This document shows, one piece after another, positions 47,101 through 50,498 of a stretch of 50,498 nt of DNA. The translations under genes were made by a program, and so were the position numbers. Origin of the DNA: Phoronis australis (lineage: Eukaryota > Phoronida > Phoronidae); the NCBI GenBank assembly GCA_002633005.1, contig NMRA01000151.1:766020-816517 (forward strand), written 5' to 3'. The notes under the pieces were generated by a model that made no database searches, had not been told where the DNA came from, and was given only the letters and a program-made list of their open reading frames with translations. Each line of letters starts with the position of its first letter. Positions within the stretch are counted from its first letter, which is position 1.

Positions 47101-48164
47101 TGTTTAAATCTGTTATGTGTTATCAATGCGTGTTTCTGTAAGCTGGCTGTACTTTTACCAAATGTGTCATCAACAATAGTTGAGGTTGAATTGTTAATGA
47201 AGTGTTTGGTATTATTTATTGGCTAAGTGGTTCAGTCCATTACAGCTTTGTAAAGTGTTTTTGAATAATTTTTATTTGAGCTATCGATTAATTCAAATTT
47301 TGTTTGCTGTTTTAAAAGAATCCAATTTTATTACTTTAATTAGGGACTTCTTGGTAGTTGGTACACTGATATCTTAACTCAATCACTCTGCTTTGAAAAT
47401 TGAAGTAGCACTGAAGAGCTTTTTTCAAATGTTGCAGACGTCATCACAGTGACACGCGTGGGCCTGTTGGCCAATCCTTGCACACGTGCAGACAGAACAG
47501 GAACATCCGCGACAACACTGTGCATGTGGAGAGCCAGGACCGGCGCAACTACTACCTCGACCTAGCTGGTGTGGAGAACGACTCTCCACATCTGTTGAAC
47601 ACTTCAGCTGCACCACAAGCGGCAGCTGCTGCTGATAAACACAAAGCAAAAACCCACCACAATAATCTGAAACCAAAGCGAATGTCTCGTATTGACAGGA
47701 CCAGTTCTCACCAACGGTCAAGGTCGTACGAGCTCTCAAGGACAAATGAGTGTAAAACTGGTGCTGCAGGTGTGCAGAAGCAGTGCAAACTGGGTAAAAC
47801 ATTCAGTAGCGATGAACAAGAGTCACAAAGGTCGAAGTCGTACGACCCGTATCAGTGTTGGTCACCGAAAGTACATCACAGGAAGTCGTCTGCTGCTAAG
47901 GCTCATAGGCACAAGAGACACTCAACAGTGCCTGTAAATATTGAAGAAGATCTGTCACTGTCACCTCATCACCAGAGGCGACACCGGCATCGTGAGAAGG
48001 ACAGAACGCGAGCTATGAATCAGGTGGCTCAGTGGATTGAGCGGGAGCACTTGTGTGATACAAGTGATCAACCGACGCAGCACGTGATAGTGCAACGACA
48101 TGAACACCATCACATACACGAGCACCATCATCACCATCACTACCATCACTATCACGAGACATAG
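3067..48164 (+). CDS. nkd: Naked cuticle homologue, complete 8-exon gene (514 aa)
   Basis: The coding exons are 3067-3091, 11387-11416, 18908-19026, 35745-35805, 37054-37202, 42886-42981, 43494-43831 and 47438-48164. They sum to 1545 nt, in frame, ending in TAG. Family knowledge: Naked cuticle proteins are membrane-tethered (N-myristoylated) cytoplasmic proteins that bind the Dishevelled PDZ region through their EF-hand and dampen canonical Wnt signalling; nkd is itself a Wnt target. Seen in sequence: MGKYQSK at the N-terminus, GESYLVSA at about residues 19-26, LPPEK at about 81-85, the EF loop at 150-161, KTLRLRLSV at 185-193, YLDLAGVEN at 312-320, two RS(R/K)SY motifs in the last exon, QVAQWIEREH at 468-477, and 14 His in the last 23 residues. 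Vertebrate NKD1 is about 470 aa, so the length is typical. No frameshift or in-frame stop is seen. Identity is near certain; exons 2 and 4 are the least secure. Confidence 0.94.
3392..3491. repeat. Perfect 39-bp hairpin
   Basis: Arms 3392-3430 and 3453-3491 are exact reverse complements over 39 bp, separated by a 22-nt AT-only-type loop (3431-3452). Outside the arms the match ends. Such a long perfect stem could be a young foldback insertion, a transcribed dsRNA source, or a read-through artefact. There is no protein content. Confidence 0.95.
3765..3944. repeat. Imperfect inverted repeat, MITE- or precursor-like hairpin
   Basis: Arms 3765-3828 and 3881-3944 (64 nt each) are reverse complements with seven mismatches (about 89%). 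The stem continues briefly as CACAC (3830-3834) against GTGTG (3874-3878). The loop is about 40 nt. No transposase and no clear target-site duplication are seen. A decayed MITE is the simplest reading; the length also overlaps that of small-RNA precursor hairpins, but nothing identifies a microRNA. Confidence 0.85.
4546..4701 (+). mobile_element. Diverged LTR copy with tRNA-like A and B boxes
   Basis: Matches, in opposite orientation, the LTR at 4876-5027 over most of its length: shared blocks include AGATGTGCTT, GAGCCTCTGTTAGCCACT and TTAGCTGAATGGTTAA. It ends CTATTACTACA, like the LTR end at 5263. It continues into AGTTG.GCGAAT, resembling the internal start of the neighbouring element, so it is not a clean solo LTR. 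An A-box-like TAGCTGAATGG (4619-4629) and B-box GGTTCGATTCC (4662-4672) lie 33 bp apart. A tRNA-derived SINE is the main alternative. Confidence 0.65.
4876..5320 (-). mobile_element. Miniature LTR retrotransposon (TRIM-like), 5' LTR truncated
   Basis: On the minus strand the order is: end of a truncated 5' LTR (about 5320 to 5263, ending CTACA), a two-base gap, primer-binding-like TGGCGTAGTTGG (5260-5249), a short internal region, polypurine tract GTAGGAAAGGGGGGA (5042-5028), then a 152-bp 3' LTR (5027-4876) that starts TGTTATAG and ends CTACA, i.e. TG...CA. The internal part (about 235 bp) is too short for gag-pol. It holds a 34-bp direct repeat around GTCCTGGAATTT (5088 and 5122) and an open frame rich in K, R and C. 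This matches the TRIM class, mobilised by other elements. No target-site duplication can be tested because the 5' end is missing. Confidence 0.75.
6100..6353. mobile_element. Short element with 13-bp terminal inverted repeats and ~56-bp internal units
   Basis: The ends TACCGTAAACTCG (6100-6112) and CGAGTTTACGGTA (6341-6353) are perfect inverse copies. Between them, four diverged units of about 56 bp start near 6115, 6171, 6226 and 6282, each carrying TAAT(C/T)(G/A)C(C/A)CA and a later AAG(C/T)(G/A)CCCA block. It looks like a MITE or transposon end that captured or consists of a minisatellite. No ORF. Confidence 0.8.
6354..10034 (+). other. nkd: Intron 1 middle section, nothing recognised
   Basis: AT-rich intron DNA. 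A ~60-bp imperfect direct repeat lies near 8705-8810 (shared core CCTATTTTTTCCA). A patch at about 9222-9290 is related to one at 34528-34600. I see no exon-like ORF with matching splice sites here. Confidence 0.5.
10035..10095 (+). repeat. Highly diverged LTR/SINE-like patch
   Basis: Resembles the promoter part of the LTR at 4546-4701: a GCTGAGCATG stretch, TTGTGG, then GGTTTGATTCT (B-box-like) and TTCAGATATTATTTA, which parallels CTCAGCTATTACTA. Similarity is short and imperfect, so the relationship is tentative. Confidence 0.4.
11387..11416 (+). CDS. nkd: nkd coding exon 2: 30-nt microexon
   Basis: Acceptor CCCGCTCCAG (ends 11386) and donor GAG|GTAAGA (11417) bracket 30 nt in phase 1-1. 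Joined to exons 1 and 3 it reads Q-V-P-W-K-D-D-L-S-K-R-G-E-S-Y, keeping frame and putting a basic KR just before GESYLVSA, as vertebrate Nkd has CKRR before its GDSF block. The spacing from Met to VSA is 26 residues, against 27 in vertebrate NKD1. Because the phase is symmetrical, skipping it would also stay in frame. Transcript data would decide. Confidence 0.75.
12218..12564. repeat. Foldback repeat with internal GGACTCACAAACACG-type units
   Basis: A long inverted repeat: the left arm begins TCAAGGTACCTAAACTACAC at 12218 and the right arm ends with its reverse complement at 12564. The arms match for about 130 nt at roughly 90%, except that the left arm has about 20 extra bases (near 12260-12279). 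Inside each arm, short units of the type CGGACTCA.AAACACG recur every 13-28 bp. About 80 nt of unpaired centre (12350-12429) has the same units. The architecture matches Foldback-type elements. No ORF. Confidence 0.9.
13481..14023. repeat. 230-bp tandem duplication, 2.4 identical copies ending at an N
   Basis: Copies start at 13481, 13711 and 13941 with TTTTAGTATTTAGAGGTTAT. I see no mismatch between copies 1 and 2, and copy 3 is identical until it is cut at 14023 just before the N at 14024. Perfect identity plus the abrupt gap points to an assembly overlap error as readily as to a very recent duplication. Not coding. Confidence 0.95.
14025..14487 (-). rRNA. 5' end of 28S (large subunit) rRNA, partial
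   Basis: The minus strand carries the universal start of eukaryotic 28S: ACCTCAGATCAGACGTGACT, then CCGCTGAATTTAAGCATATC, then AAGCGGAGGAAAAGAAACTA, later GATAGCGAACAAGTACCGTG and AAAGAACTTTGAAGAGAGAG, to a cut near GTCGACCCGCAGGATT. About 460 nt, covering the D1 region and the start of D2. It is flanked by single Ns (14024, 14514), so it is probably a misjoined rDNA piece rather than a real insertion in nkd. Sequence quality is high, with no pseudogene-like damage. Confidence 0.95.
14488..14513 (-). other. 3' end of ITS2 attached to the 28S fragment
   Basis: Twenty-six bases directly upstream (minus strand) of the 28S start, up to the N at 14514. Their position in a ribosomal unit makes them the end of the internal transcribed spacer 2. 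They read as an ordinary cluster unit, with no R2-type insertion. Confidence 0.75.
18908..19026 (+). CDS. nkd: nkd coding exon 3: GESYLVSA block
   Basis: Acceptor TCGTTTCCAG and donor TCG|GTAAGT enclose 119 nt, phase 1 in and 0 out. It encodes residues 19-58, starting G-E-S-Y-L-V-S-A, which corresponds to GDSF.VSA right after the N-terminus of vertebrate Nkd. The rest (LNTFDGSFQDGYFIKNLVG and so on) is not conserved enough to align. Coding bias and clean splice sites support it. Confidence 0.9.
19230..20050. repeat. Patch with repeated and inverted TTAAGAC / GGTCTTAA motifs
   Basis: Short blocks such as GTTAAGACCATCG, GGTCTTAAGTCTTAAC, GGCCTTAATTTTGGTCTTAAG and CTAAGTTAAGACAG recur in both orientations at the two ends (19230-19370 and 19895-20050), with an unrelated 500-bp middle. 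This could be a decayed transposon with long degenerate inverted ends; I could not define the termini. Confidence 0.35.
22680..24060. promoter_or_regulatory. CpG-retaining island inside intron 3
   Basis: CpG dinucleotides are frequent here (clusters such as CGAACCGAACAGCGG, GACATGGTCGGTACC, ACGCCGGCCGTTC, GCGCGAC), while the intron on both sides is CpG-poor and TpG-rich. In invertebrates with gene-body methylation this pattern marks unmethylated DNA: an internal promoter, an enhancer, or a young insertion. An open frame of 130 codons (23039-23431) has no recognised domain and no matching splice sites. Confidence 0.4.
25306..25624. promoter_or_regulatory. Cluster of four TCF/LEF-type motifs
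   Basis: CTTTGATG at 25306-25313, CCTTTGATG at 25377-25385, CTTTGATG at 25466-25473 and GATCAAAGG at 25616-25624 all match the HMG-domain core of TCF (CTTTGAT / ATCAAAG). Drosophila nkd is a direct Wnt target with TCF-bound enhancers, including an intronic one, so an intronic cluster is a sensible candidate Wnt response element. I saw no GCCGCC-type helper site. Confidence 0.4.
25809..26176. mobile_element. MITE-like repeat with imperfect inverted ends
   Basis: The left end CCACACACAGCCTACCCTAG and the reverse complement of the right end, CCACACACTAAACCTAGAAC, align with a small gap and share CTAGAACAA just inside. The element is about 368 bp with no ORF. A second CCATCCACACACAGC copy starts 27 bp to the left, so the left boundary is ambiguous. 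Confidence 0.5.
27347..27380 (+). other. nkd: Possible alternative 34-nt exon
   Basis: A good polypyrimidine acceptor (TTTTTTGTGTTACTCAG) and donor (GCAG|GTAATT) flank 34 nt. From exon 3 it would read T-P-K-W-T-S-W-F-Y-G-A and leave phase 1. Used alone it would break frame with exon 4. Speculative. Confidence 0.2.
29630..29848. repeat. Copy related to the repeat at 44126-44594
   Basis: Shares CTTTGCT.TTAAACCC followed by a CTTCTTTTC-TCG-AGTT stretch with 44476-44520, and ends GTGGGAAAAG like the other copy's GTGGGAAAG. It is a short, diverged relative. No ORF of interest. Confidence 0.45.
30278..30357 (+). other. nkd: Possible alternative or poison exon (80 nt)
   Basis: Acceptor CATTTTTGCAG and donor-like TAG|GTATCT bracket 80 nt. 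After the 34-nt candidate exon (34 + 80 = 114 nt) the frame would be kept, but the last codon would be TAG. After exon 3 alone it reads V-T-M-S-D-T-I-Q-V-Y-C-G and shifts the frame. Either use would truncate the protein. Speculative. Confidence 0.2.
31438..31578. repeat. 24-bp minisatellite, about 5.9 copies
   Basis: Copies of a 24-bp unit beginning CAAATAATGTTTAGATTTAC start at 31438, 31462, 31486, 31510, 31534 and 31558. Only the last copy shows a substitution (TAAATAAT), so the array is young or homogenised. Confidence 0.97.
35745..35805 (+). CDS. nkd: nkd coding exon 4
   Basis: Acceptor TTTTTCTTTTGCAG and donor AAAG|GTATGT enclose 61 nt, phase 0 in and 1 out. It reads E-V-S-F-S-S-Y-K-K-V-G-L-A-E-D-R-V-A-L-K. 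It joins exon 5 to give ALKVVLPPEK, matching the hydrophobic run before LPPEK in vertebrate NKD1 (residues such as LEVALPPEK). The phase fits only in this frame; the other two break downstream reading. Confidence 0.82.
35806..37053 (+). other. nkd: nkd intron 4 (1.2 kb)
   Basis: Donor GTATGT, acceptor GCTTTTTCCGATCTAG. An open frame of 111 codons (35961-36296) has no recognisable domain and no supporting splice sites. Nothing else is seen. Confidence 0.75.
37054..37202 (+). CDS. nkd: nkd coding exon 5: LPPEK motif and acidic/basic linker
   Basis: 149 nt, phase 1 in and 0 out, donor GAG|GTAATT. It encodes residues 79-128: VVLPPEKGS near the start (family motif LPPEK), then a hydrophilic stretch with TPSEKEREKSEKK, ending SAISVE just before the EF-hand exon. 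In vertebrate NKD1 the same order occurs: LPPEK, charged linker, then the CDVS block. Confidence 0.92.
39893..40391. mobile_element. hAT-like MITE (499 bp) flanked by ATTAAC
   Basis: Starts CAGGGCTTGGAAT and ends ATTCCAAGCTCTG, inverse copies with two mismatches over 13 bp. ATTAAC flanks both ends directly (39887-39892 and 40392-40397). CAGGG-type ends are typical of hAT transposons, whose duplications are 8 bp; here only 6 bp match, so two bases may have decayed. Repeated TTTCCGC motifs occur at the left and once near the right end. No transposase. Confidence 0.8.
40487..40666. repeat. Imperfect direct duplication, 104-bp spacing
   Basis: TGTCTATTGTGTATAATAA at 40487 recurs as TGTCTATTGTGTGTAATAAA at 40591, and similarity continues about 75 bp through TTACCTCA, TTCTTGTCTT and ACTAGTTG / ACCAGTTG. 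It lies about 95 bp from the MITE end. Confidence 0.75.
41611..42120. repeat. Degenerate tandem array, period about 122-131 bp
   Basis: Blocks containing TTAGATTTTGTTCATATT and GAGGTG(A/T)AG(A/G)T recur: the GAGGTG-type core is at 41645, 41767, 41893 and about 42024. Units share a following GGCACCA / GGTCA(C/T)(A)G(C)G pattern. Copies are strongly diverged, so this is old. No frame is open across it. Confidence 0.7.
42886..42981 (+). CDS. nkd: nkd coding exon 6: EF-hand
   Basis: 96 nt, phase 0-0, acceptor TTTGCTTTCAG, donor GGAA|GTAAGT. It encodes residues 129-160: EIECGVSVEG, then the family signature QEW(S/T)FTLYDFD and the loop DFDGRGKITKE, completed by Asp161 from exon 7. In the family this EF-hand binds Dishevelled; in fly the interaction is reported to be zinc-dependent. 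Loop position 5 is Arg, not a calcium-coordinating residue, and position 12 is Asp, so ordinary calcium binding looks unlikely. The last six bases overlap the first unit of the 45-bp array. Confidence 0.98.
42976..43200. repeat. 45-bp tandem array (5 units) copying the exon 6 splice donor
   Basis: Five 45-bp units start at 42976, 43021, 43066, 43111 and 43156. The first contains the last six bases of exon 6 and its donor. At the same place every unit has a GT: GTAAGT, GTAATT, GTACGT, GTAATT, GTAAGT. Units share AAGTAGTCCCAGTGAACTGC. Reading through the true donor meets an in-frame TAG after four codons, so none of the copies extends the protein. Confidence 0.97.
42982..43493 (+). other. nkd: nkd intron 6 (512 bp)
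   Basis: Begins inside the 45-bp donor array, which fills its first 219 bp. The acceptor, GTCATTTGTCACCAACAG, has a weak polypyrimidine tract. It splits the EF-hand between loop positions 11 and 12. Confidence 0.9.
43494..43831 (+). CDS. nkd: nkd coding exon 7: end of EF-hand and basic linker
   Basis: 338 nt, phase 0 in and 2 out, donor CTGAG|GTAATA. It encodes residues 161-272 plus two bases. DLASLMKSLYDAV is the exiting EF helix (vertebrate DI/M.SL.HTIYEVV). SGTKTLRLRLSVTPD matches the conserved TLRVKLTV strand. Then comes a long low-complexity K/D/N-rich linker, followed by ERKLSSSEQRHLVELVQKN. Upstream of 43494 the frame stays open, but the family sequence requires Asp161 to be first. 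Confidence 0.96.
43832..47437 (+). other. nkd: nkd intron 7 (3.6 kb)
   Basis: Donor GTAATA, acceptor TTTTTTCAAATGTTGCAG. A diverged ~64-bp direct repeat lies just after the donor (about 43841 and 43905; shared CGTGTAAAC, CTTTTAAAATTT-like blocks). The MITE 44126-44594 follows. About 45835-46120 has repeated AACTAGTGCA motifs. No nested gene seen. Confidence 0.75.
44126..44594. mobile_element. MITE-like repeat with GTGCTTTCCCA ends (469 bp)
   Basis: The left end GTGCTTTCCCATTAGGGG and the reverse complement of the right end, GTGCTTTCCCACTGGAGG, match in 16 of 18 bases. TTTGCTAAAA also occurs in inverse form just inside. No ORF encodes a transposase. A diverged relative sits at 29630-29848. 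No clear target-site duplication. Confidence 0.7.
47438..48164 (+). CDS. nkd: nkd last coding exon (exon 8): YLDLAG motif and His-rich tail
   Basis: 727 nt from acceptor AAATGTTGCAG to the TAG at 48162-48164; it encodes residues 273-514. It has DRRNYYLDLAGVEN (vertebrate ERRNHYLDLAGIEN), an Ala-rich stretch, two copies of an RS(R/K)SY motif (vertebrate SRS(H/Q)EP region), basic HRHKRH and HHQRRHRHREK runs, QVAQWIEREH, then VQRHEHHH.HEHHHHHH with Y/H to the end. The VQRHEHHHHHEHHHH tail is diagnostic of vertebrate Nkd. An upstream in-frame start is not needed; the exon enters in phase 2. Confidence 0.99.
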
Positions 48165-50498
48165 CAATGGTAGAAATGGTAAAGTATTTTCTAATGCAGA
48201 GCTGTGATTATTGTGTAGCATGGGGCTGAGATTGAATATTGGTATAGCGGCAAAGAATGAGTGATGATGGAATACTACGTCGAGTTTTGGAAATGCATGC
48301 TTCCTTCAACAAATCTTCTGAATGTTTTAAATGCATGTAGGGCAGAACAGAGGCAATGAGTGTTCACTAAATCACTATTTCTTCCAATGGAGCTCACTGA
48401 TGACAAATAGTTGTTATTGCCGGTTGTCTTTGTGGTTCTGAGTTGAGCTGCCATTATTTTTGTGTTTTAAGTCCACATTTAGACTTCATCAGACCAACTA
48501 CTGTTCATAGATTGGGTGATGTCGACACTTATATGTATTAGTTGATGTTTATTAGGTTGAGGCTACGTCAAGCCATTGGCTGTGTTACCAGCTCTTACAA
48601 TTGACTGTGTGCCTCGTAGTTATGGTACTTTTTGAAGCCATCACCAGTCAAAGTTCTTAATACTCTTGGTGATTATCAGTTTTAGTGAGATTCGTAATGA
48701 TATTTTCCTGAGCTCAGACTTAAGCAATAGGTGTTGCAATGGTATTTCATTTTGCATTTCCTGCTTTACATATTTCTGTTGGGTATGCTGAGATTTCGTG
48801 GTTGTATTGCCTACACTTTCAGTATTTTTGTGTAACAAAATGCCATGTATTACTAGATTTAGGTTTATTTATAAGTATTTATAATAGTAGTGATCAACTG
48901 TTTTCCTTATGTACATGTATAGACTGTAAAACTGTAAATATATAAGCTCATTGTGATTGGTTTTCACAAGTTCACCTCTAGTGATGAGAGTACTGCGTAT
49001 CCAAGTTCAATGATTTGTAATATAACTGACAGCAGGAAGTAACAGACATGCAAAACAAAATGGCCTATTTTTTCATTGCTGTCTACTTAACCTACAGTGC
49101 ATGTTATGTCCATGTGATTCAGTGACGGTATTCAACCCTACTTTTCACTGACACATGTAACTATTTCTTACAGTTTTGTATTAAATCACAAATATACCAG
49201 CTTACTGGGACAAAATTGTTGCATTTGGAATAGGCCATCCTGTGAAATTTCAAATGAAAATGAATGTCAAAGCCATCAATTTCGAAAGAGTCGTAAACTT
49301 TCTGAACTAGCTAGGTGCTTTGCAGCAGTGGCAAGTAGTCACTTATTTATGTGGTACAACTCAAAAGGTATTAAAGCAAGGGCGATTTTTAGACCAGTTT
49401 CTTTGATTCATTCTGCTTATTTTATGAATTGTATGTTTAATGTTTGTAAATAAGAAGGACATACTCTTTTAAGTTACTATATCTTGGTTAAACTCTTCAT
49501 GGAGATGCTAAGGTGAAGAGACAACCCTTAACTTCCAGAGATTGTACTTAATTGCTTGAATGAGATCTTGGCTATGTGGTAAACTTAAGACCCCCCTCAA
49601 CATGCCTGATGTTTTGGTCTGTTTCTCCAAAGTAGCAGTGTCTTCCATGTGACACTTCAGGTGGCTGAGTGATTGTTGTGAATGTTGGCACTGATTCTTT
49701 TTCAGTTACCTTGGAAACTGTGCCTACTGTGTGAAATAAGTCGCAAGAAGTTAAATACTAAAATTGAGTATCTGTTCAACTGCGGGTAATTTATTTATTG
49801 AATGTTTTATGCTATTGAAATGTGTAAGAGGTACACAGTTCTGCATGCCTGCACTTGTGTTGATCTGAAGATGTATATGGTCCACTAGTCTTTGGTGAGC
49901 TAGTATATACGTGCAGTTATTTAATGAATTTCTTACTATGATAAGATGATGTTAAAGTAAATATGTTAGATGTTCAGGTTGTCTAATATCAATATTCACT
50001 TTAGTTTCATGGTTGCTTGTATGCACTGTAGCCCAATGCTCTGGGGTCCGTTTCACAGATATGCACGTGGGAAGAATTTTTGCTATTCACCCACATATAA
50101 ACATGAAAGTAGGCACAGCAGGAATAGTGCGACACGCGACAATATACACCACCCCCGTAGTGCCGTTATCTACGTCCATCGTATGCTGTTGTGCTCCTAA
50201 ACCCTTAATGAATCTTCATGAACGTTAACCAACGAGTTCCTATCACACTGATTTTCTGGTAGATCCGTAAACTGTTGTGCTGCTTGGGGGTAATTTTAAT
50301 TTTTTCGCCTTTTTATGTACCGGTCTAATGTGAAGTTTGGCAGATGTGTTCTGCGATTAAAGGGGAGAGGGGAGGACGCTGCCAAAAATCCTCCGGTATG
50401 ACAACTGCTACCCCCCCCCCTCGTGACAAGTTTTTGAATTTTAGTGTCTTTTTAGCACCCGCATTTCTATCTGCCTTACAGTTTGATGGTCTGTCGCA
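48165..50498 (+). other. nkd: nkd 3' UTR and downstream flank
   Basis: No AATAAA is seen after the stop; ATTAAA at 49180-49185 and 49370-49375 are possible polyadenylation signals, so the transcript end is unknown. Pumilio-type TGTAAATA occurs at 48933-48940 and 49445-49452. From about 50040 the DNA becomes more CpG-rich (GACACGCGACAA, then a run of C near 50411-50420), perhaps a regulatory or repeat region. No second gene is visible. Confidence 0.6.
48933..48940 (+). promoter_or_regulatory. nkd: Pumilio-type element in the 3' UTR (TGTAAATA)
   Basis: TGTAAATA is the core PUF-protein binding site in RNA. A second exact copy is at 49445-49452. Both lie on the transcribed strand after the stop codon. 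Chance matches are quite possible in AT-rich DNA. Confidence 0.3.

Noticed and set aside
47425-47802. 125-codon open frame on the minus strand at the last nkd exon
   Set aside because: Shadow of the coding exon on the other strand; the plus strand carries all the conserved Nkd motifs.

Overview
This is animal nuclear DNA: spliced, AT-rich and full of small repeats, with one gene that spans almost the whole window on the + strand. That gene is a naked cuticle homologue (nkd, the orthologue of NKD1/NKD2), the Dishevelled-binding feedback inhibitor of Wnt signalling. I assembled eight coding exons by hand between 3067 and 48164. All seven introns are GT-AG, the phases agree at every junction, and the lengths add up to 1545 nt (514 residues plus stop). 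The protein has every family landmark in order: an N-terminal MGK..SK myristoylation signal, the G(E/D)S..VSA block, the LPPEK motif, a single EF-hand, a TLR(L/V)(R/K)L strand, the YLDLAG(V/I)EN motif and a His-rich C-terminal tail.

The organism cannot be named from sequence alone. The nkd gene and the small-repeat landscape fit a non-vertebrate animal. A 5' 28S rRNA fragment at 14025-14487 has wording around its 'ACGTGAAACCGCTCAGAGG' stretch that, from memory, looks more lophotrochozoan than vertebrate. That fragment sits between two single Ns and may be misplaced, so it is weak evidence.

Layout. 1-3066: upstream DNA with a perfect CRE-like site and a short upstream ORF. 3067-3091: exon 1. 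Intron 1 (8.3 kb) holds two hairpin repeats, a pair of LTR copies that include a miniature TRIM-like retrotransposon, and a short element with inverted ends. 11387-11416: a 30-nt microexon. Intron 2 (7.5 kb) holds a 347-bp foldback repeat, an exact 230-bp tandem duplication and the N-flanked rDNA insert. 18908-19026: exon 3. Intron 3 (16.7 kb) holds a CpG-retaining island, a cluster of TCF/LEF motifs, MITE-like repeats, a 24-bp minisatellite and two possible alternative exons. Exons 4 and 5 follow at 35745 and 37054. Intron 5 holds a degenerate ~125-bp repeat array and a 499-bp hAT-like MITE. Exon 6 (42886-42981) carries the EF-hand and runs straight into a 45-bp tandem array that copies its splice donor five times. 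Exon 7 (43494-43831), an intron with another MITE, and the long last exon (47438-48164) complete the gene. The rest is 3' UTR and flanking DNA.

I found no second protein-coding gene on either strand, no tRNA gene I would trust, and no CRISPR, operon or other prokaryotic feature. The most unusual structures are the splice-donor array beside the EF-hand exon, the TRIM-like element with Pol III-like boxes in its LTR, and the foldback repeat.
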